Assembly: GCA_964536015.1 (NCBI GenBank)
Contig: CAZHVS010000007.1
Location: 106,594 to 170,593, forward strand
Reading direction: 5' to 3'
Length of the DNA stretch: 64,000 nt
Origin: CAZHVS01 sp964536015
GTDB taxonomy: Bacteria; Bacteroidota; Ignavibacteria; Ignavibacteriales; Ignavibacteriaceae
Shown piece by piece: positions 51,135-60,664 of this stretch. A program made the position numbers and the translations under genes. Numbering within the stretch: the stretch's first letter is position 1; each line of letters starts with the position of its first letter. The notes under the pieces were generated by a model, which saw only the letters and a program-made list of their open reading frames with translations, was not told the DNA's origin and searched no databases.

Positions 51135-53921
51135 TTGATAAAGACAAAAAATACTCTTTCTGATGAATTTAATTCCAAATTATTTGAAATAACAGCCGGT
51201 TATTTTTCGGTAAATGAATTTAGTGAAATAATAAAAAAATTTAATTCCATTTTTTTGCGTGTTCATAAATCTACTGAATGCGAATCGAACCTTTTAAGAA
51301 TTATTTCTTCTCTTTATGACAAAATCCTGTTTCTGAAAGATTCTCTCCATTATCCACATTATCTTGAAATAATTATTACTGCAGCTTCTTACAGCAATTA
51401 TCTTACCGATATTCTTGTCAGAAATCCGGAGTACATTTATCTGCTATTAGATTTCCAACAACTAAATAAAAATTTAGGTTCTTCATTTGAGAGAGAGATT
51501 GATAATTCTATTTCAAAGTATAATTCATTTGAAAGTAAAATCGCCGCATTGAAAAGCATTAAAAGAAAAGAAACCTTAAAAATCGCATGCAAAGATTTAC
51601 TGGGATTTTCAGAACTTACAGAAACAACAAATCAATTATCTATACTTGCAAAAGCATTGATAAAATCTGCGTTTGAACTTTGTTATGAGCATACTCTTAA
51701 ACGTTATAAAATTAAAAATGTAAAAAGTATTTTTTGTCTGATTGCCCTTGGTAAACTTGGAGGGAATGAACTAAACTACAGTTCAGATGTTGATTTAATT
51801 TGCTTTTACGATAAAGAATCAAAAATTCAGAACAAAACATTTTATGAAATATTATCAGAAGCAATCCAATTATTCATTGAAAAATCAAGCCAAGCAGATG
51901 AAAATGGATATTTGTATCGTATTGATTTTCGTCTTCGTCCTGATGGAAAATATTCTCCATTATGCAAAACAATTTATGATTACCTCAGTTACTATGAAAC
52001 TAAAGGTGAAAGCTGGGAAAGGCAAATGCTTATTAAAGCATCTTTTCTTTATGGAGACGAGAAGTTATTTGCACAGTTTACCGGATATCTGAATCCCTTT
52101 ATTTATCCTTCCGCCTTTAAACATTCACCACTTGAACAAATTAAATATTTGCGACAGGCTACCACTTATAGACTTGTTGACAATAACAATATTAAACTCT
52201 CAAAAGGTGGAATTCGCGATATTGAATTCTCTGTTCAGGCATTGCAGTTGCTAAATGGATATAAATATAAATCTTTAAGAACTGGCAACACAATTAAAGC
52301 AATAGATGAACTATTAAAATTAAATTTAATTTCTATTGAAGAAAAAAACATCCTTTGTTCTTCATATGCTTTTTATAGAAGAATTGAGCATTTTCTGCAA
52401 CTAATGAATGATGCGCAAACACACACAATCCCCAGAGACAGAAGTATACAAAGAACACTCGGTTTATTTCTTGGTTTTAATTCAGAAAAGAATTTATTAA
52501 AGTTTGTTGATTTTAGTAAAAAGAAAGTGTTGAAGATTTTTAACTCAATAACCGGATTAAAATCCGGCAAGGATTCTTTTTCGCTTCAGAAAATCAAATT
52601 CAAAGATGCCTCGGGAGCTATTAACAACTACCTTTACTTAAAAGAAGGAAAAGGTTTGATTGGACAAAGAGAATTTGACATACAAAGTATCAATGCCTTT
52701 GTAAAAATTGAAGAAACTTTTTTTGCTTACTTAAAACGCAGTAAAAATCCGGACTTGGTTTTGCAAAATTTTGTTCGCATAATAAGGAATTCAACGTTAC
52801 CTTCTGTCTGGTATGATGAGTTTATAGATAAAAAATTTTTCATCTCTTTTCTAAAGCTTTGTGAAAATTCTCAAAAAGCCATTGATCTTTTTGCAGAAGA
52901 TAAACCACTGCGTGAATTATTTCTGAGCAGAAAAGTTTTTGAACGATTAATAATCGACAAAGATTATCTTCTTGATACAAAGTCAATTCTATTTATTTGT
53001 GTAGTACAGTTTGCACTTCAAATCAGTAATTGCCAGTCTGTTCAACATTATATGGCAAGAATTATAAAGAAAAAAATTAATATTGCAGCAAATTCTTTTG
53101 TTAAAAGTATGAAAGAAAAATATTTTATTGCAGCAATGGGAAGTCTTGCAAATAACCAGTTGTCTTTTGCCTCCGATATTGATTTGATTTTCATTGCAAA
53201 GAATAATGAACCAACTAACGAACCCGAACAAAAATTTATTCTTCTCTTAAAAGAATTAAAATCTTTACTGCATCCCTTGAAGGTTGATTGTCGTTTACGT
53301 CCAGAAGGCAAAAGCAGCCAGATTTTATGGAGCATTAAAGATTACAAATATTATCTTTTAAGTCGCGCAAGAATTTGGGAATTACAGGCATTGTGCAAAA
53401 TTGATTTCATTTGCGGAAACAAAAATCTTTTTGATGAATTTATTGATGTAGTTAAGCTGCGAATTTCAAAAGAAGAGCCGATTACAATTGCTAAAGAAAT
53501 TAAATCCATGAGAGATAAAATAAACTCACAGGAAAGATCAAGTACGGTTTTTAATATTAAAAAAAGCATCGGAGGTTTAAACGATATTGAATTTCTTACT
53601 CAGTTTTTAATACTTTGCAATGTGAATTTATATTCTTCCTATATTGGAAAGAATTTTAATTACACAATTAGATTGCTCTACATAAAAAAACTAATTACAA
53701 AAAGAGATTTGATAGCATTACAAAACAATTTTTCGTTTCTTAAAAAGCTGCTTATGACTTTGCAGAGTACAACAAATAATTTCTTCCCGATATTACAGGT
53801 TAACTGGGTAAAAAATTTGCAAATCCCAGGATTTCCCGCTTCGATTGATCTTAAAAATGAAATTGAAAAAATCATTACTTCTAATTCAAATATTTTCAAT
53901 AAATATCTTAACACCAAATGA
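51135..53921 (+). CDS. glnE: Glutamine synthetase adenylyltransferase/deadenylylase
   Basis: A 928-residue bifunctional enzyme that attaches and removes AMP on glutamine synthetase, setting its activity by nitrogen status. Two nucleotidyltransferase halves are visible. The N-terminal one has LGKLGGNELNYSSDVDL (Asp218, Asp220), and the second has MGSLANNQLSFASDIDLIF. Each is followed by a GlnD_UR_UTase-like helical part, for example LSKGGIRDIEFSVQALQL. The length matches E. coli GlnE (946). The start is TTG; the next Met is far downstream. Its stop overlaps the next start (ATGA). No P-II or glutamine synthetase gene is near. Confidence 0.88.
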   Translation: MIKTKNTLSDEFNSKLFEITAGYFSVNEFSEIIKKFNSIFLRVHKSTECESNLLRIISSLYDKILFLKDSLHYPHYLEIIITAASYSNYLTDILVRNPEYIYLLLDFQQLNKNLGSSFEREIDNSISKYNSFESKIAALKSIKRKETLKIACKDLLGFSELTETTNQLSILAKALIKSAFELCYEHTLKRYKIKNVKSIFCLIALGKLGGNELNYSSDVDLICFYDKESKIQNKTFYEILSEAIQLFIEKSSQADENGYLYRIDFRLRPDGKYSPLCKTIYDYLSYYETKGESWERQMLIKASFLYGDEKLFAQFTGYLNPFIYPSAFKHSPLEQIKYLRQATTYRLVDNNNIKLSKGGIRDIEFSVQALQLLNGYKYKSLRTGNTIKAIDELLKLNLISIEEKNILCSSYAFYRRIEHFLQLMNDAQTHTIPRDRSIQRTLGLFLGFNSEKNLLKFVDFSKKKVLKIFNSITGLKSGKDSFSLQKIKFKDASGAINNYLYLKEGKGLIGQREFDIQSINAFVKIEETFFAYLKRSKNPDLVLQNFVRIIRNSTLPSVWYDEFIDKKFFISFLKLCENSQKAIDLFAEDKPLRELFLSRKVFERLIIDKDYLLDTKSILFICVVQFALQISNCQSVQHYMARIIKKKINIAANSFVKSMKEKYFIAAMGSLANNQLSFASDIDLIFIAKNNEPTNEPEQKFILLLKELKSLLHPLKVDCRLRPEGKSSQILWSIKDYKYYLLSRARIWELQALCKIDFICGNKNLFDEFIDVVKLRISKEEPITIAKEIKSMRDKINSQERSSTVFNIKKSIGGLNDIEFLTQFLILCNVNLYSSYIGKNFNYTIRLLYIKKLITKRDLIALQNNFSFLKKLLMTLQSTTNNFFPILQVNWVKNLQIPGFPASIDLKNEIEKIITSNSNIFNKYLNTK

Positions 53922-55870
53922 ACTTACTTAAAAAAACATACTTGTTAATTGCCGGATTAATTTCTTTTATTGTATTTATAATTACTCTTGCACCCTCTGT
54001 AATTCAAATTGATTCAGGTGAACTTGCTACTGTACAAATTAACCTTGGTATAGCACATCCAACAGGTTACCCTTTGTTTACAATGCTCGGTTATCTGTTT
54101 AATTCTTTACCATTACCTTTTAGCGGCATTTTCAAAACAAACTTACTTGCCGCCTTATGGTGTTCGCTTGCAATTATTATGTTTGTTCTTACTTCAAAAA
54201 TGATTTTACAAAACATAGATTCCTTTCAAATAAAGAAAAGCTTAATCTCAAAAGCTGATAAGAAAAAGAAACGTCAGGATAAAAAACAAATCATCAAACC
54301 CGAACCAGTTGAACCAGTTTTATCTGATATTATGATTTACTTACCTGCTCTTGCTGGTGGGCTTATTCTGGCCTTTAGTAAAACTTTTTGGTTTCAAAGT
54401 ACCTCTGTTGAAGTTTATTCTTTACAGGTTTTTTTAAATGTCACAATTATTTTCTTTATTATTAAAGCTTTTATTTATAACGATGAAGACAAAAAGAAAG
54501 GGCTGTTAAATTGGCTAATGGTTGCTATTGTTCTTGCATTTGGTTTCAGTAATCATATGACAACTTTGTTTATAGCTCCTGGGCTTATTTATCTTTATTT
54601 TAATAAATATAAATTTAACTCAGCTTCGTTAAAAAGAATTTTTATGATGCTGCTTGTATTCTTTCCCGTGTTAATTTTAATTTATTCTTACTTACCGATA
54701 AGAGCTTCTCAGAGCCCTGAAATGAATTGGGGAAATCCGGTTGATCTTGAAAGAATATTAAGACATGTTTCAGGTTTTCAGTACCAGAGCTGGCTATTTT
54801 CATCTTTCGATTCAGCCAAAAAACAGTTTAACTATTTTGTAAATAATTTTCCTTCAGAGTTTAACATTGCTTTAATTATTATAGCAATCGGCATTTATGA
54901 AATGTTTCGTCTTACGAAAAAAATGTTTTTGTTTACGATTATTACTTTTGCTTTCACCATTCTTTACTCAATCAATTATGATATTGCTGATATAGATTCA
55001 TATTTTCTACTTGCATATGTTTCGACGGGTTTATTTGCGGTATTTGGAGTTTTGAAACTTTTTGAAATTTTGCGAGACCATCATTTACATTATACACTTC
55101 CAATAAGTTTGCTTGCTATTTTTATTTTCTTTCAGGCCTATATAACGCACGATAAAGTCGATCAGCACGATGTTTATACTTTTGAAGATTATACTAAATC
55201 CATTCTTCAGACTTCTGATAAAGATGCTGTTATTTTCAGCTACCAGTGGGATTTCTTTATCTCAGCCTCCTATTATTTCAGGCAGGTTGAAAATATAAGA
55301 AAAGATGTTTGTATAATTGATAAAGAACTTCTGCGAAGATCATGGTATCCTGTTCAACTTAAAAGAACATATCCTGCAGTTATTGCCGGGATTCAACCAA
55401 CGCTTGAACAATTTCTAATTGCATTAAAACCTTTTGAGCAAAGTAAAATGTTTGACGCTAATCTACTTGAAACTCTTTATAGAAAAATTATGACCGACCT
55501 TGTAGCAACAAACGCTGATAAAAGGACTTATTACATTGGAGCTGAATTATTTGAAAATGAAATGCAAAGAGGTGAGTTCAGTCTTCCGACGGGTTATTAT
55601 CTTGTCCCCGATCTTTTCTTCTTCAAAGTTGTTAAAACACAGGATTATGTGCCCGCAAAAGACCCCGTTTATTCAATTCGTTTTCCCAAGAAGCGGGATA
55701 CTTATATTGATTTTATAGAACGTGTTTGCGGTTCAATGCTGGTAAGAAGAGCTTTATATGAAATGCAATTTGATAAGATTGACAGGGCTAAAATTTATAT
55801 AATGAAACTTCAAAAAGATTTTCCTGCTTATCCAATACCTAAAGGTCTTGCTGAAGTTATTGAAAAATAA
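53918..55870 (+). CDS. DUF2723-family membrane protein (GT117-type)
   Basis: A 650-residue inner-membrane protein with about 10-11 helices. The N-terminus has TLAPSVIQIDSGELATVQINLGIAHPTGYPLF (in part: DSGELATVQINLGIAHPTGY), the DUF2723 signature, in which the first periplasmic loop carries Asp and Glu as in GT-C glycosyltransferases. Such proteins have been classed as GT117 in Bacteroidota and linked to protein O-glycosylation. A Lys-rich insert lies at about 118-130 (KADKKKKRQDKKQ). A C-terminal soluble part (about 430-650) is predicted. It is translationally coupled to glnE (ATGA), though no functional tie is evident. Confidence 0.75.
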   Translation: MNLLKKTYLLIAGLISFIVFIITLAPSVIQIDSGELATVQINLGIAHPTGYPLFTMLGYLFNSLPLPFSGIFKTNLLAALWCSLAIIMFVLTSKMILQNIDSFQIKKSLISKADKKKKRQDKKQIIKPEPVEPVLSDIMIYLPALAGGLILAFSKTFWFQSTSVEVYSLQVFLNVTIIFFIIKAFIYNDEDKKKGLLNWLMVAIVLAFGFSNHMTTLFIAPGLIYLYFNKYKFNSASLKRIFMMLLVFFPVLILIYSYLPIRASQSPEMNWGNPVDLERILRHVSGFQYQSWLFSSFDSAKKQFNYFVNNFPSEFNIALIIIAIGIYEMFRLTKKMFLFTIITFAFTILYSINYDIADIDSYFLLAYVSTGLFAVFGVLKLFEILRDHHLHYTLPISLLAIFIFFQAYITHDKVDQHDVYTFEDYTKSILQTSDKDAVIFSYQWDFFISASYYFRQVENIRKDVCIIDKELLRRSWYPVQLKRTYPAVIAGIQPTLEQFLIALKPFEQSKMFDANLLETLYRKIMTDLVATNADKRTYYIGAELFENEMQRGEFSLPTGYYLVPDLFFFKVVKTQDYVPAKDPVYSIRFPKKRDTYIDFIERVCGSMLVRRALYEMQFDKIDRAKIYIMKLQKDFPAYPIPKGLAEVIEK

Positions 55871-55871
55871 T

Positions 55872-56420
55872 CTATTTTTTTTCAAGTTTTTTAAAACCAA
55901 GATAAATAAATACAATACAGACCACTAACCCTGTAATTGCAGGCATTATTATCGATTTACCTGATTGTTCAGCATTCTCTATGCTCCAAATAATTTTTCC
56001 TGCGGCAATTAAAACTATTAGAAGCGTTCCAAACCAAAAACTTCTTTTCCAAAAAGACAATCCCAGAACAAATAATGAAAAAGGAACTAAAAAAAACAAG
56101 AATATTTTTGCAATTGTCCAATCTCCACTTAACCATTTTTTTTCATATTGTAAAAACTGTTTTACATCATTACTAATTTCTGTCGGCACAGGAAACCACG
56201 CCATACTTGTCAACAATAAAAAGATTGTAACAATAATTCCTGTCCAACTATGCCTGTAAGAAAAATAACAAAAAGGAATGATGAAAATTGGTCTTATGTA
56301 CCAGCTTAATTGATTTTGATGTCTTGAATAAATCCAGTTAAAAAAATTTTCGTTAATAATTGCAGTAGTAATAAACAAGATAATTAGCAATAAAAAGACA
56401 ATCGAAATATTTTTTTTCAT
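55872..56420 (-). CDS. Small integral membrane protein, unknown function
   Basis: A 182-residue protein with about five helices (about 5-22, 42-58, 60-75, 105-125, 135-150, 158-176), short loops and no enzyme motif. The N-terminus MKKNISIVFLLLIILF could be a signal anchor. It converges with the DUF2723 gene with a 1-nt gap, and lies 22 nt downstream of the methyltransferase-like gene on the same strand, with which it may be co-transcribed. No family was recognised. Confidence 0.55.
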   Translation of the reverse strand: MKKNISIVFLLLIILFITTAIINENFFNWIYSRHQNQLSWYIRPIFIIPFCYFSYRHSWTGIIVTIFLLLTSMAWFPVPTEISNDVKQFLQYEKKWLSGDWTIAKIFLFFLVPFSLFVLGLSFWKRSFWFGTLLIVLIAAGKIIWSIENAEQSGKSIIMPAITGLVVCIVFIYLGFKKLEKK

Positions 56421-56442
56421 AAACTTTTAATGCTTCAATCCA

Positions 56443-56964
56443 TTAAAAAATAGTACGCTTTTTATATGCCGCATACTCTTTAAATACTACAAGCAATTCT
56501 TTTTCTTCTAGGGATCTCCAGTATAAAATATTTGGAATCCAGATTAAAGATGAAAAAAAACTTAGTTGTACATCTTTTGCAACAGGATAACCAATTACCC
56601 AGAAAATAAATCCCAGGTACATTGGATGTCGTATGAATGCATACACTCCACTTGTCACAAGTCTATCAATATTTTCAAGTCCCCTCAACTGTACCAGAGG
56701 AACTATAAAAAGAAACAAACCCGCAATTGATAAAATAAATCCACAAATTTTAACGACTTCTGGTAAGTTTAATTTTGTTATATCATTATCACACATTAAA
56801 AAAAACGACATCCACAAAATTGTCATTACAGTAAACATTAAAAGGAACATAACTTTATTACGTGGATTCAGTTTCTTCCTGTACTTCATAACAGAATAAA
56901 TCGTACGAAGTACATGTGCAAAAAGACATATAGCGAATAAACCGGGGAAAGACAAATTTATCAT
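56443..56964 (-). CDS. ICMT/PEMT-type membrane methyltransferase-like protein
   Basis: A 173-residue membrane protein with about four helices and the family signature VTSGVYAFIRHPMYLGFIFW (in part: YAFIRHPMYLG) followed by WRSLEEKELLVVFKEYAAYKKRT. As with the protein at 19111, a SAM-dependent methyl transfer to a lipid or small molecule is likely. A GTG at 56976 gives a four-residue longer form; the ATG at 56964 is chosen because no strong ribosome site backs the GTG. The 21-bp repeat array at 57071-57385 lies about 110 nt upstream of its start. Confidence 0.7.
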   Translation of the reverse strand: MINLSFPGLFAICLFAHVLRTIYSVMKYRKKLNPRNKVMFLLMFTVMTILWMSFFLMCDNDITKLNLPEVVKICGFILSIAGLFLFIVPLVQLRGLENIDRLVTSGVYAFIRHPMYLGFIFWVIGYPVAKDVQLSFFSSLIWIPNILYWRSLEEKELLVVFKEYAAYKKRTIF

Positions 56965-57070
56965 AAAATTAAACACCGTTCACAAGTTTCCTTGTAAAAT
57001 TAAAAAAATGAATCTTAAAAAAATTATTTTTCGCTAAAAACTACTTTATATAACAAATTAAAAAATTGCA

Positions 57071-57385
57071 TTTAGATGAAGAATTTCCCCTTTTAGAAAT
57101 TCTTTTTCTGGTTTTAGAAACTCTTTTTCTGCTCATAGAAGGGAAATTTCTCCTTTTAGAAATTATTCCATACGTTTTAGAAATACTTTTTCCCCTTTTA
57201 GATAAAGTTTTTCACGTTTTAGAAGTCTTTCTTCCCCTTTTAGAAATCTCTTACCTGCCTTTAGACGAGAATTGGCACATTTTCAAAATTGTTTTCCTTC
57301 CTTTAGAAGCAATTTTGTATGTTTTAGAAGTAATCTCGCATTCTTTAGAAAAGTCTACTCCTCTTTTAGAAGACAATCTCCGAAC
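57071..57385. repeat. 15-unit exact 21-bp-period repeat array
   Basis: Fifteen units, each 21 bp, start at 57071, 57092, 57113, 57134, 57155, 57176, 57197, 57218, 57239, 57260, 57281, 57302, 57323, 57344 and 57365. Thirteen begin with TTTAGA; two (57134 and 57281) have CATAGA or TTTCAA. The spacer after it is degenerate and mostly T-rich, often with a second T-run about 10-11 bp after the first. Many units are preceded by CCCC or CACG, giving a loose 42-bp rhythm. There are no intervening unique spacers, so this is not a CRISPR. It fills most of the 439-bp gap upstream of the gene at 56964. Confidence 0.97.
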
Positions 57386-57403
57386 TCCCTAAAACAAATT
57401 CCT

Positions 57404-58072
57404 TCAAAGTGGAACGTTATAAAGAGTTAAATCAAGTCCTGGTAAAAACAATAAATACAAACCCCACATTGTAAAACCAATAGATAAAGGAATTGTAAGA
57501 TTATCATCAGCCCAACCATAAGAGATATTTTCTGCAATTGCACCAATGCCTGCCGCAATAAAACCAATAATATATTCAGCGGATAAATAAGCAACTTTGG
57601 GTGAGAATACAACTACAATAGCTGCGCTAATAAAAAACGCAATTGTTCCCTCAAGACTTTTAGCAAGAAATTTATGTTTACCATAACGTCGACCAAGTAA
57701 TGCGGCTGTAGAATCGCTAATAATGAGAATTGCAAAAGCAGTTACAAACAAAACTTTAGGAAAAATAATAACACAGGCAAGTGCCGAGATTAATACATAA
57801 GTTGCACCGTTTAGATTTCTCTTTTTATGGTCCATCTCGTGCTTACGCAACATAAAACCAAAAAACAAATAAAAGAGCCTTGCCATTTTAGGCACAAAGT
57901 AACGTCCCACATCAAGCACAAGCGCAATTATAGTCATAAAGCTAAGAATATAAATAGCTGCTATCCTCGGAATGTAGTAATAGATAACCGGGATTGATAA
58001 ACTGCAAAGATGAATCAGTTTTCTTACAACTTCATCCCTGTAATTTATTGTGGCATTATCAACTTTGTTCAT
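57404..58072 (-). CDS. Diacylglycerol/polyprenol kinase-family membrane protein
   Basis: A 222-residue inner-membrane protein with about six or seven helices. Seen: EVVRKLIHLCSLSIP (about 14-28), DSTAALLGRRYGKHKF (about 120-135), KSLEGTIAFFISA (about 138-150) and WADDNLTIPLSIG (about 188-200). These motifs match the Dgk1/SEC59/VTE5 CTP-dependent kinase family, related to phosphatidate cytidylyltransferases, which phosphorylate diacylglycerol, dolichol or phytol-like alcohols. The substrate here is unknown. It overlaps ftsH by 14 nt and is the last gene of the housekeeping operon. Confidence 0.8.
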   Translation of the reverse strand: MNKVDNATINYRDEVVRKLIHLCSLSIPVIYYYIPRIAAIYILSFMTIIALVLDVGRYFVPKMARLFYLFFGFMLRKHEMDHKKRNLNGATYVLISALACVIIFPKVLFVTAFAILIISDSTAALLGRRYGKHKFLAKSLEGTIAFFISAAIVVVFSPKVAYLSAEYIIGFIAAGIGAIAENISYGWADDNLTIPLSIGFTMWGLYLLFLPGLDLTLYNVPL

Positions 58073-60104
58073 CAGGCGGATTAATTGATGCTAACTTTTT
58101 TTGTTCCAATAATTTTTTTACATGCTCGGGAATTTCATCCGTCTTTTCCTGCACAACACTATTCTTTTTTACAGGAGGCAGCGACTCTCCTTTCATAAGC
58201 TTATCTATTTCTTCTGCATCAAGAATTTCTCTATCAAGCAATTCTTTTGAAAGAAGATGAAGCATATCAATGTTATCTTTAAGAATTTGTTCTGCTCTGT
58301 CCATACAGGAATTAACAACGTTTTTTACTTCAGCATCAATTTCAATTGCTGTTTGTTCACTGTAATCTCTTGGTCTGGAGATTTCTCTGCCAAGGAATAT
58401 TTCTTCTTCTTTAACGCCATAATTTATTGGACCAAGTTTATCGCTCATCCCCCATTCACAAATCATCTTACGTGCAATTTTTGTTGCTTTCTCAATATCA
58501 TTACCGGCACCTGTGGTGTAGTGATTAAATACCAGCTTTTCCGCCGCTCTTCCCCCTAGAGCATAGGTAATCATTGCTTCAAGATATTCTTTTGAATAAG
58601 TATGCTTTTCATCTACGGGCAAATAACTTGTAACACCAAGAGCTCTTCCTCTTGGAATAATTGTAACTTTATGAACAGGATCTGCATCAGGAAGATGCTT
58701 TGCAACAAGAACGTGCCCAATTTCGTGGTATGCAGTAGTTTTCTTTTCGTTATCAGAAATGATAAGACTCTTTCTTTCCATACCCATCATTACTTTATCT
58801 TTTGCCTCTTCAAAATCATCCATGTTAACATCGCTTTTGTTTTTGCGGGCTGCAAGAAGTGCGGCTTCGTTAACAAGGTTAGCAAGTTCAGCACCTGCAA
58901 GTCCGGGAGTACCTTTTGCAAGAACCTGTAAATCCACATCTTTACTAAGAGGAATTTTTCTTGTATGCACTTTAAGAATTCCTTCACGTCCTTTCACATC
59001 AGGACGGTCAACAACAACCTGACGATCGAATCTTCCTGGTCTTAACAATGCAGGATCAAGTACATCAGGACGATTAGTCGCAGCGATAATGATTACACCA
59101 CTATTTTGTTCAAATCCATCCATTTCAACAAGAAGTTGATTGAGAGTTTGTTCACGTTCATCATGTCCACCACCAAGTCCTGCACCTCTCTGCCTTCCAA
59201 CAGCATCAATTTCATCTATGAAAATAATACAGGGAGCGTTACGTTTTCCTTGTTCAAACAAATCACGAACGCGACTTGCGCCAACACCAACAAACATTTC
59301 AACAAAATCGGCACCGCTTATAGAAAAGAAAGGAACGCCAGCTTCCCCGGCAACTGCTCTTGCCAAAAGTGTTTTACCCGTTCCCGGAGAGCCTAATAAC
59401 AATACACCTCTCGGAATTCTTCCGCCAAGTCTTTGAAACTTAGAAGGTTCTTTTAAGAATTCAATTATTTCCTGCAACTCCATTTTAGCTTCGTCAGCAC
59501 CGGCAACATCTTTAAATGTAACTTTATTTGCTGATTGCCCAATCAACTTAGCCCGACTTTTACCAAAGCTGAAAATTCCACGTGAACCACCTGCTCCACC
59601 GCCTTGCATTCGACGCATAAAGATTATCCACACACCGATTAAAAGCAGCCATGGAATCATACCAAGGAGCATATTAAGCCATTCGCTGGATTGCTTTTCA
59701 AATGAATAATTAATTCCTTTTTGTTTCCATATTGCTTCCTGTTCTTTAACAACAGGTTCTGGAAGGTAAACTGAAAAATTTCTTACCTTTACTTCTTTTC
59801 CGTTTATATTAATAAACTCTTCAGCTTTTAATTCTCCCTGAAAGTAATAATCGTTAATATCCGATTTTGCTACATTAGCTTTCCTGATTTTGTCTTCATC
59901 AAGAAGTTTAACATATTCTTTATAGCTTATTTCTACATAAGTTGGAGTACCTGTTTTAAAAAGCTGCATTACAATTACAGCGGCAACTATTACAGCACCC
60001 CAACCAAAAACCATTCTTATTATTTTTGACCAGTCAAAATTATCATCCGGTTTGTTAGGATTGCCGCGTGGTATTTTTAAATTTTTATTTCCTTTTTCAT
60101 CCAT
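58059..60104 (-). CDS. ftsH: ATP-dependent zinc metalloprotease FtsH
   Basis: A 681-residue membrane AAA protease that degrades unfolded membrane and regulatory proteins. Two helices (about 29-49 and 143-164) flank a periplasmic part. The AAA module has Walker A GSPGTGKT (238-245), Walker B IIFIDEID, the arginine-finger region RPDVLDPALLRPGRFDR, and the pore motif FVEMFVGVG. The protease has the zinc site YHEIGHVLVAKH and a later Asp-bearing segment. It lies 20 nt after hpt, in the common order tilS-hpt-ftsH. Confidence 0.97.
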   Translation of the reverse strand: MDEKGNKNLKIPRGNPNKPDDNFDWSKIIRMVFGWGAVIVAAVIVMQLFKTGTPTYVEISYKEYVKLLDEDKIRKANVAKSDINDYYFQGELKAEEFININGKEVKVRNFSVYLPEPVVKEQEAIWKQKGINYSFEKQSSEWLNMLLGMIPWLLLIGVWIIFMRRMQGGGAGGSRGIFSFGKSRAKLIGQSANKVTFKDVAGADEAKMELQEIIEFLKEPSKFQRLGGRIPRGVLLLGSPGTGKTLLARAVAGEAGVPFFSISGADFVEMFVGVGASRVRDLFEQGKRNAPCIIFIDEIDAVGRQRGAGLGGGHDEREQTLNQLLVEMDGFEQNSGVIIIAATNRPDVLDPALLRPGRFDRQVVVDRPDVKGREGILKVHTRKIPLSKDVDLQVLAKGTPGLAGAELANLVNEAALLAARKNKSDVNMDDFEEAKDKVMMGMERKSLIISDNEKKTTAYHEIGHVLVAKHLPDADPVHKVTIIPRGRALGVTSYLPVDEKHTYSKEYLEAMITYALGGRAAEKLVFNHYTTGAGNDIEKATKIARKMICEWGMSDKLGPINYGVKEEEIFLGREISRPRDYSEQTAIEIDAEVKNVVNSCMDRAEQILKDNIDMLHLLSKELLDREILDAEEIDKLMKGESLPPVKKNSVVQEKTDEIPEHVKKLLEQKKLASINPPDEQS

Positions 60105-60124
60105 ATAAAACTCTAATAGTATTT

Positions 60125-60664
60125 TTATTCACTTAAGACATAGATTGATTTGAGATTTCTGTACTTTTGTGCATAATCTAAACCATAACCTATTACAAAC
60201 TTACTTGGAATTCGAAATCCAATATAATCAATTTTCACATCATATTTAAGGCTATCGGGCTTAACCAGCAACGATACAACTTTCATTGAAGCCGGATTAT
60301 GCCCCGAGATGAGTTCTTCCATAAACTTAATTGAAAGACCACTATCAACAATATCTTCAACAATAATTAAATCTCTTCCGTTCACATCGCAGTTAAGTTC
60401 TTTTAATAATTTGACTTTCCCAGAAGATATTTTTGCATCGCCATAACTTGAAAGCTTAAAAAAATCTATTTCACAATCTCTGTTATAATTTTTTACAAGA
60501 TCTGACATAAAAATAAAAGAACCATTCAGTATTCCTATGAATACGGGAATTTTATTCCTATAATCTTCTTCAAGCTGTAAAGCAATTTCTTTAATTCTTG
60601 CCTGAATTTTTTCTTCAGAGAGGAAAGGAACGAAGGTCTCACTTCCAACAATTATTTTATCCAT
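60125..60664 (-). CDS. hpt: Hypoxanthine phosphoribosyltransferase
   Basis: A 179-residue enzyme that converts hypoxanthine (and guanine) to IMP (GMP) using PRPP in purine salvage. Seen: the PRPP-binding loop IIVEDIVDSGLSIKF (about 99-113), an early flexible loop with GILNGSFIFMSDLVKNY (about 43-59), and FVIGYGLDYAQKYRN near the end. The length is standard. Its start lies 8 nt inside the end of tilS, as often in this conserved cluster. Confidence 0.95.
   Translation of the reverse strand: MDKIIVGSETFVPFLSEEKIQARIKEIALQLEEDYRNKIPVFIGILNGSFIFMSDLVKNYNRDCEIDFFKLSSYGDAKISSGKVKLLKELNCDVNGRDLIIVEDIVDSGLSIKFMEELISGHNPASMKVVSLLVKPDSLKYDVKIDYIGFRIPSKFVIGYGLDYAQKYRNLKSIYVLSE

Noticed and set aside
57071..57385. 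CRISPR array
   Set aside because: The unit is 21 bp with no conserved long repeat and no unique spacers of 25-40 bp, and no cas gene is in the window.
57066..57392. 108-codon open frame over the repeat array, TTG start, heptad-like protein
   Set aside because: A 21-bp period keeps any open frame open automatically, the start is a weak TTG with no ribosome site, and no signal or family motif is seen. It is left as a question in the findings and not listed as a gene.
59106..59436. Overlapping plus-strand frames opposite ftsH
   Set aside because: They run antisense to the conserved AAA region and are codon-bias shadows.
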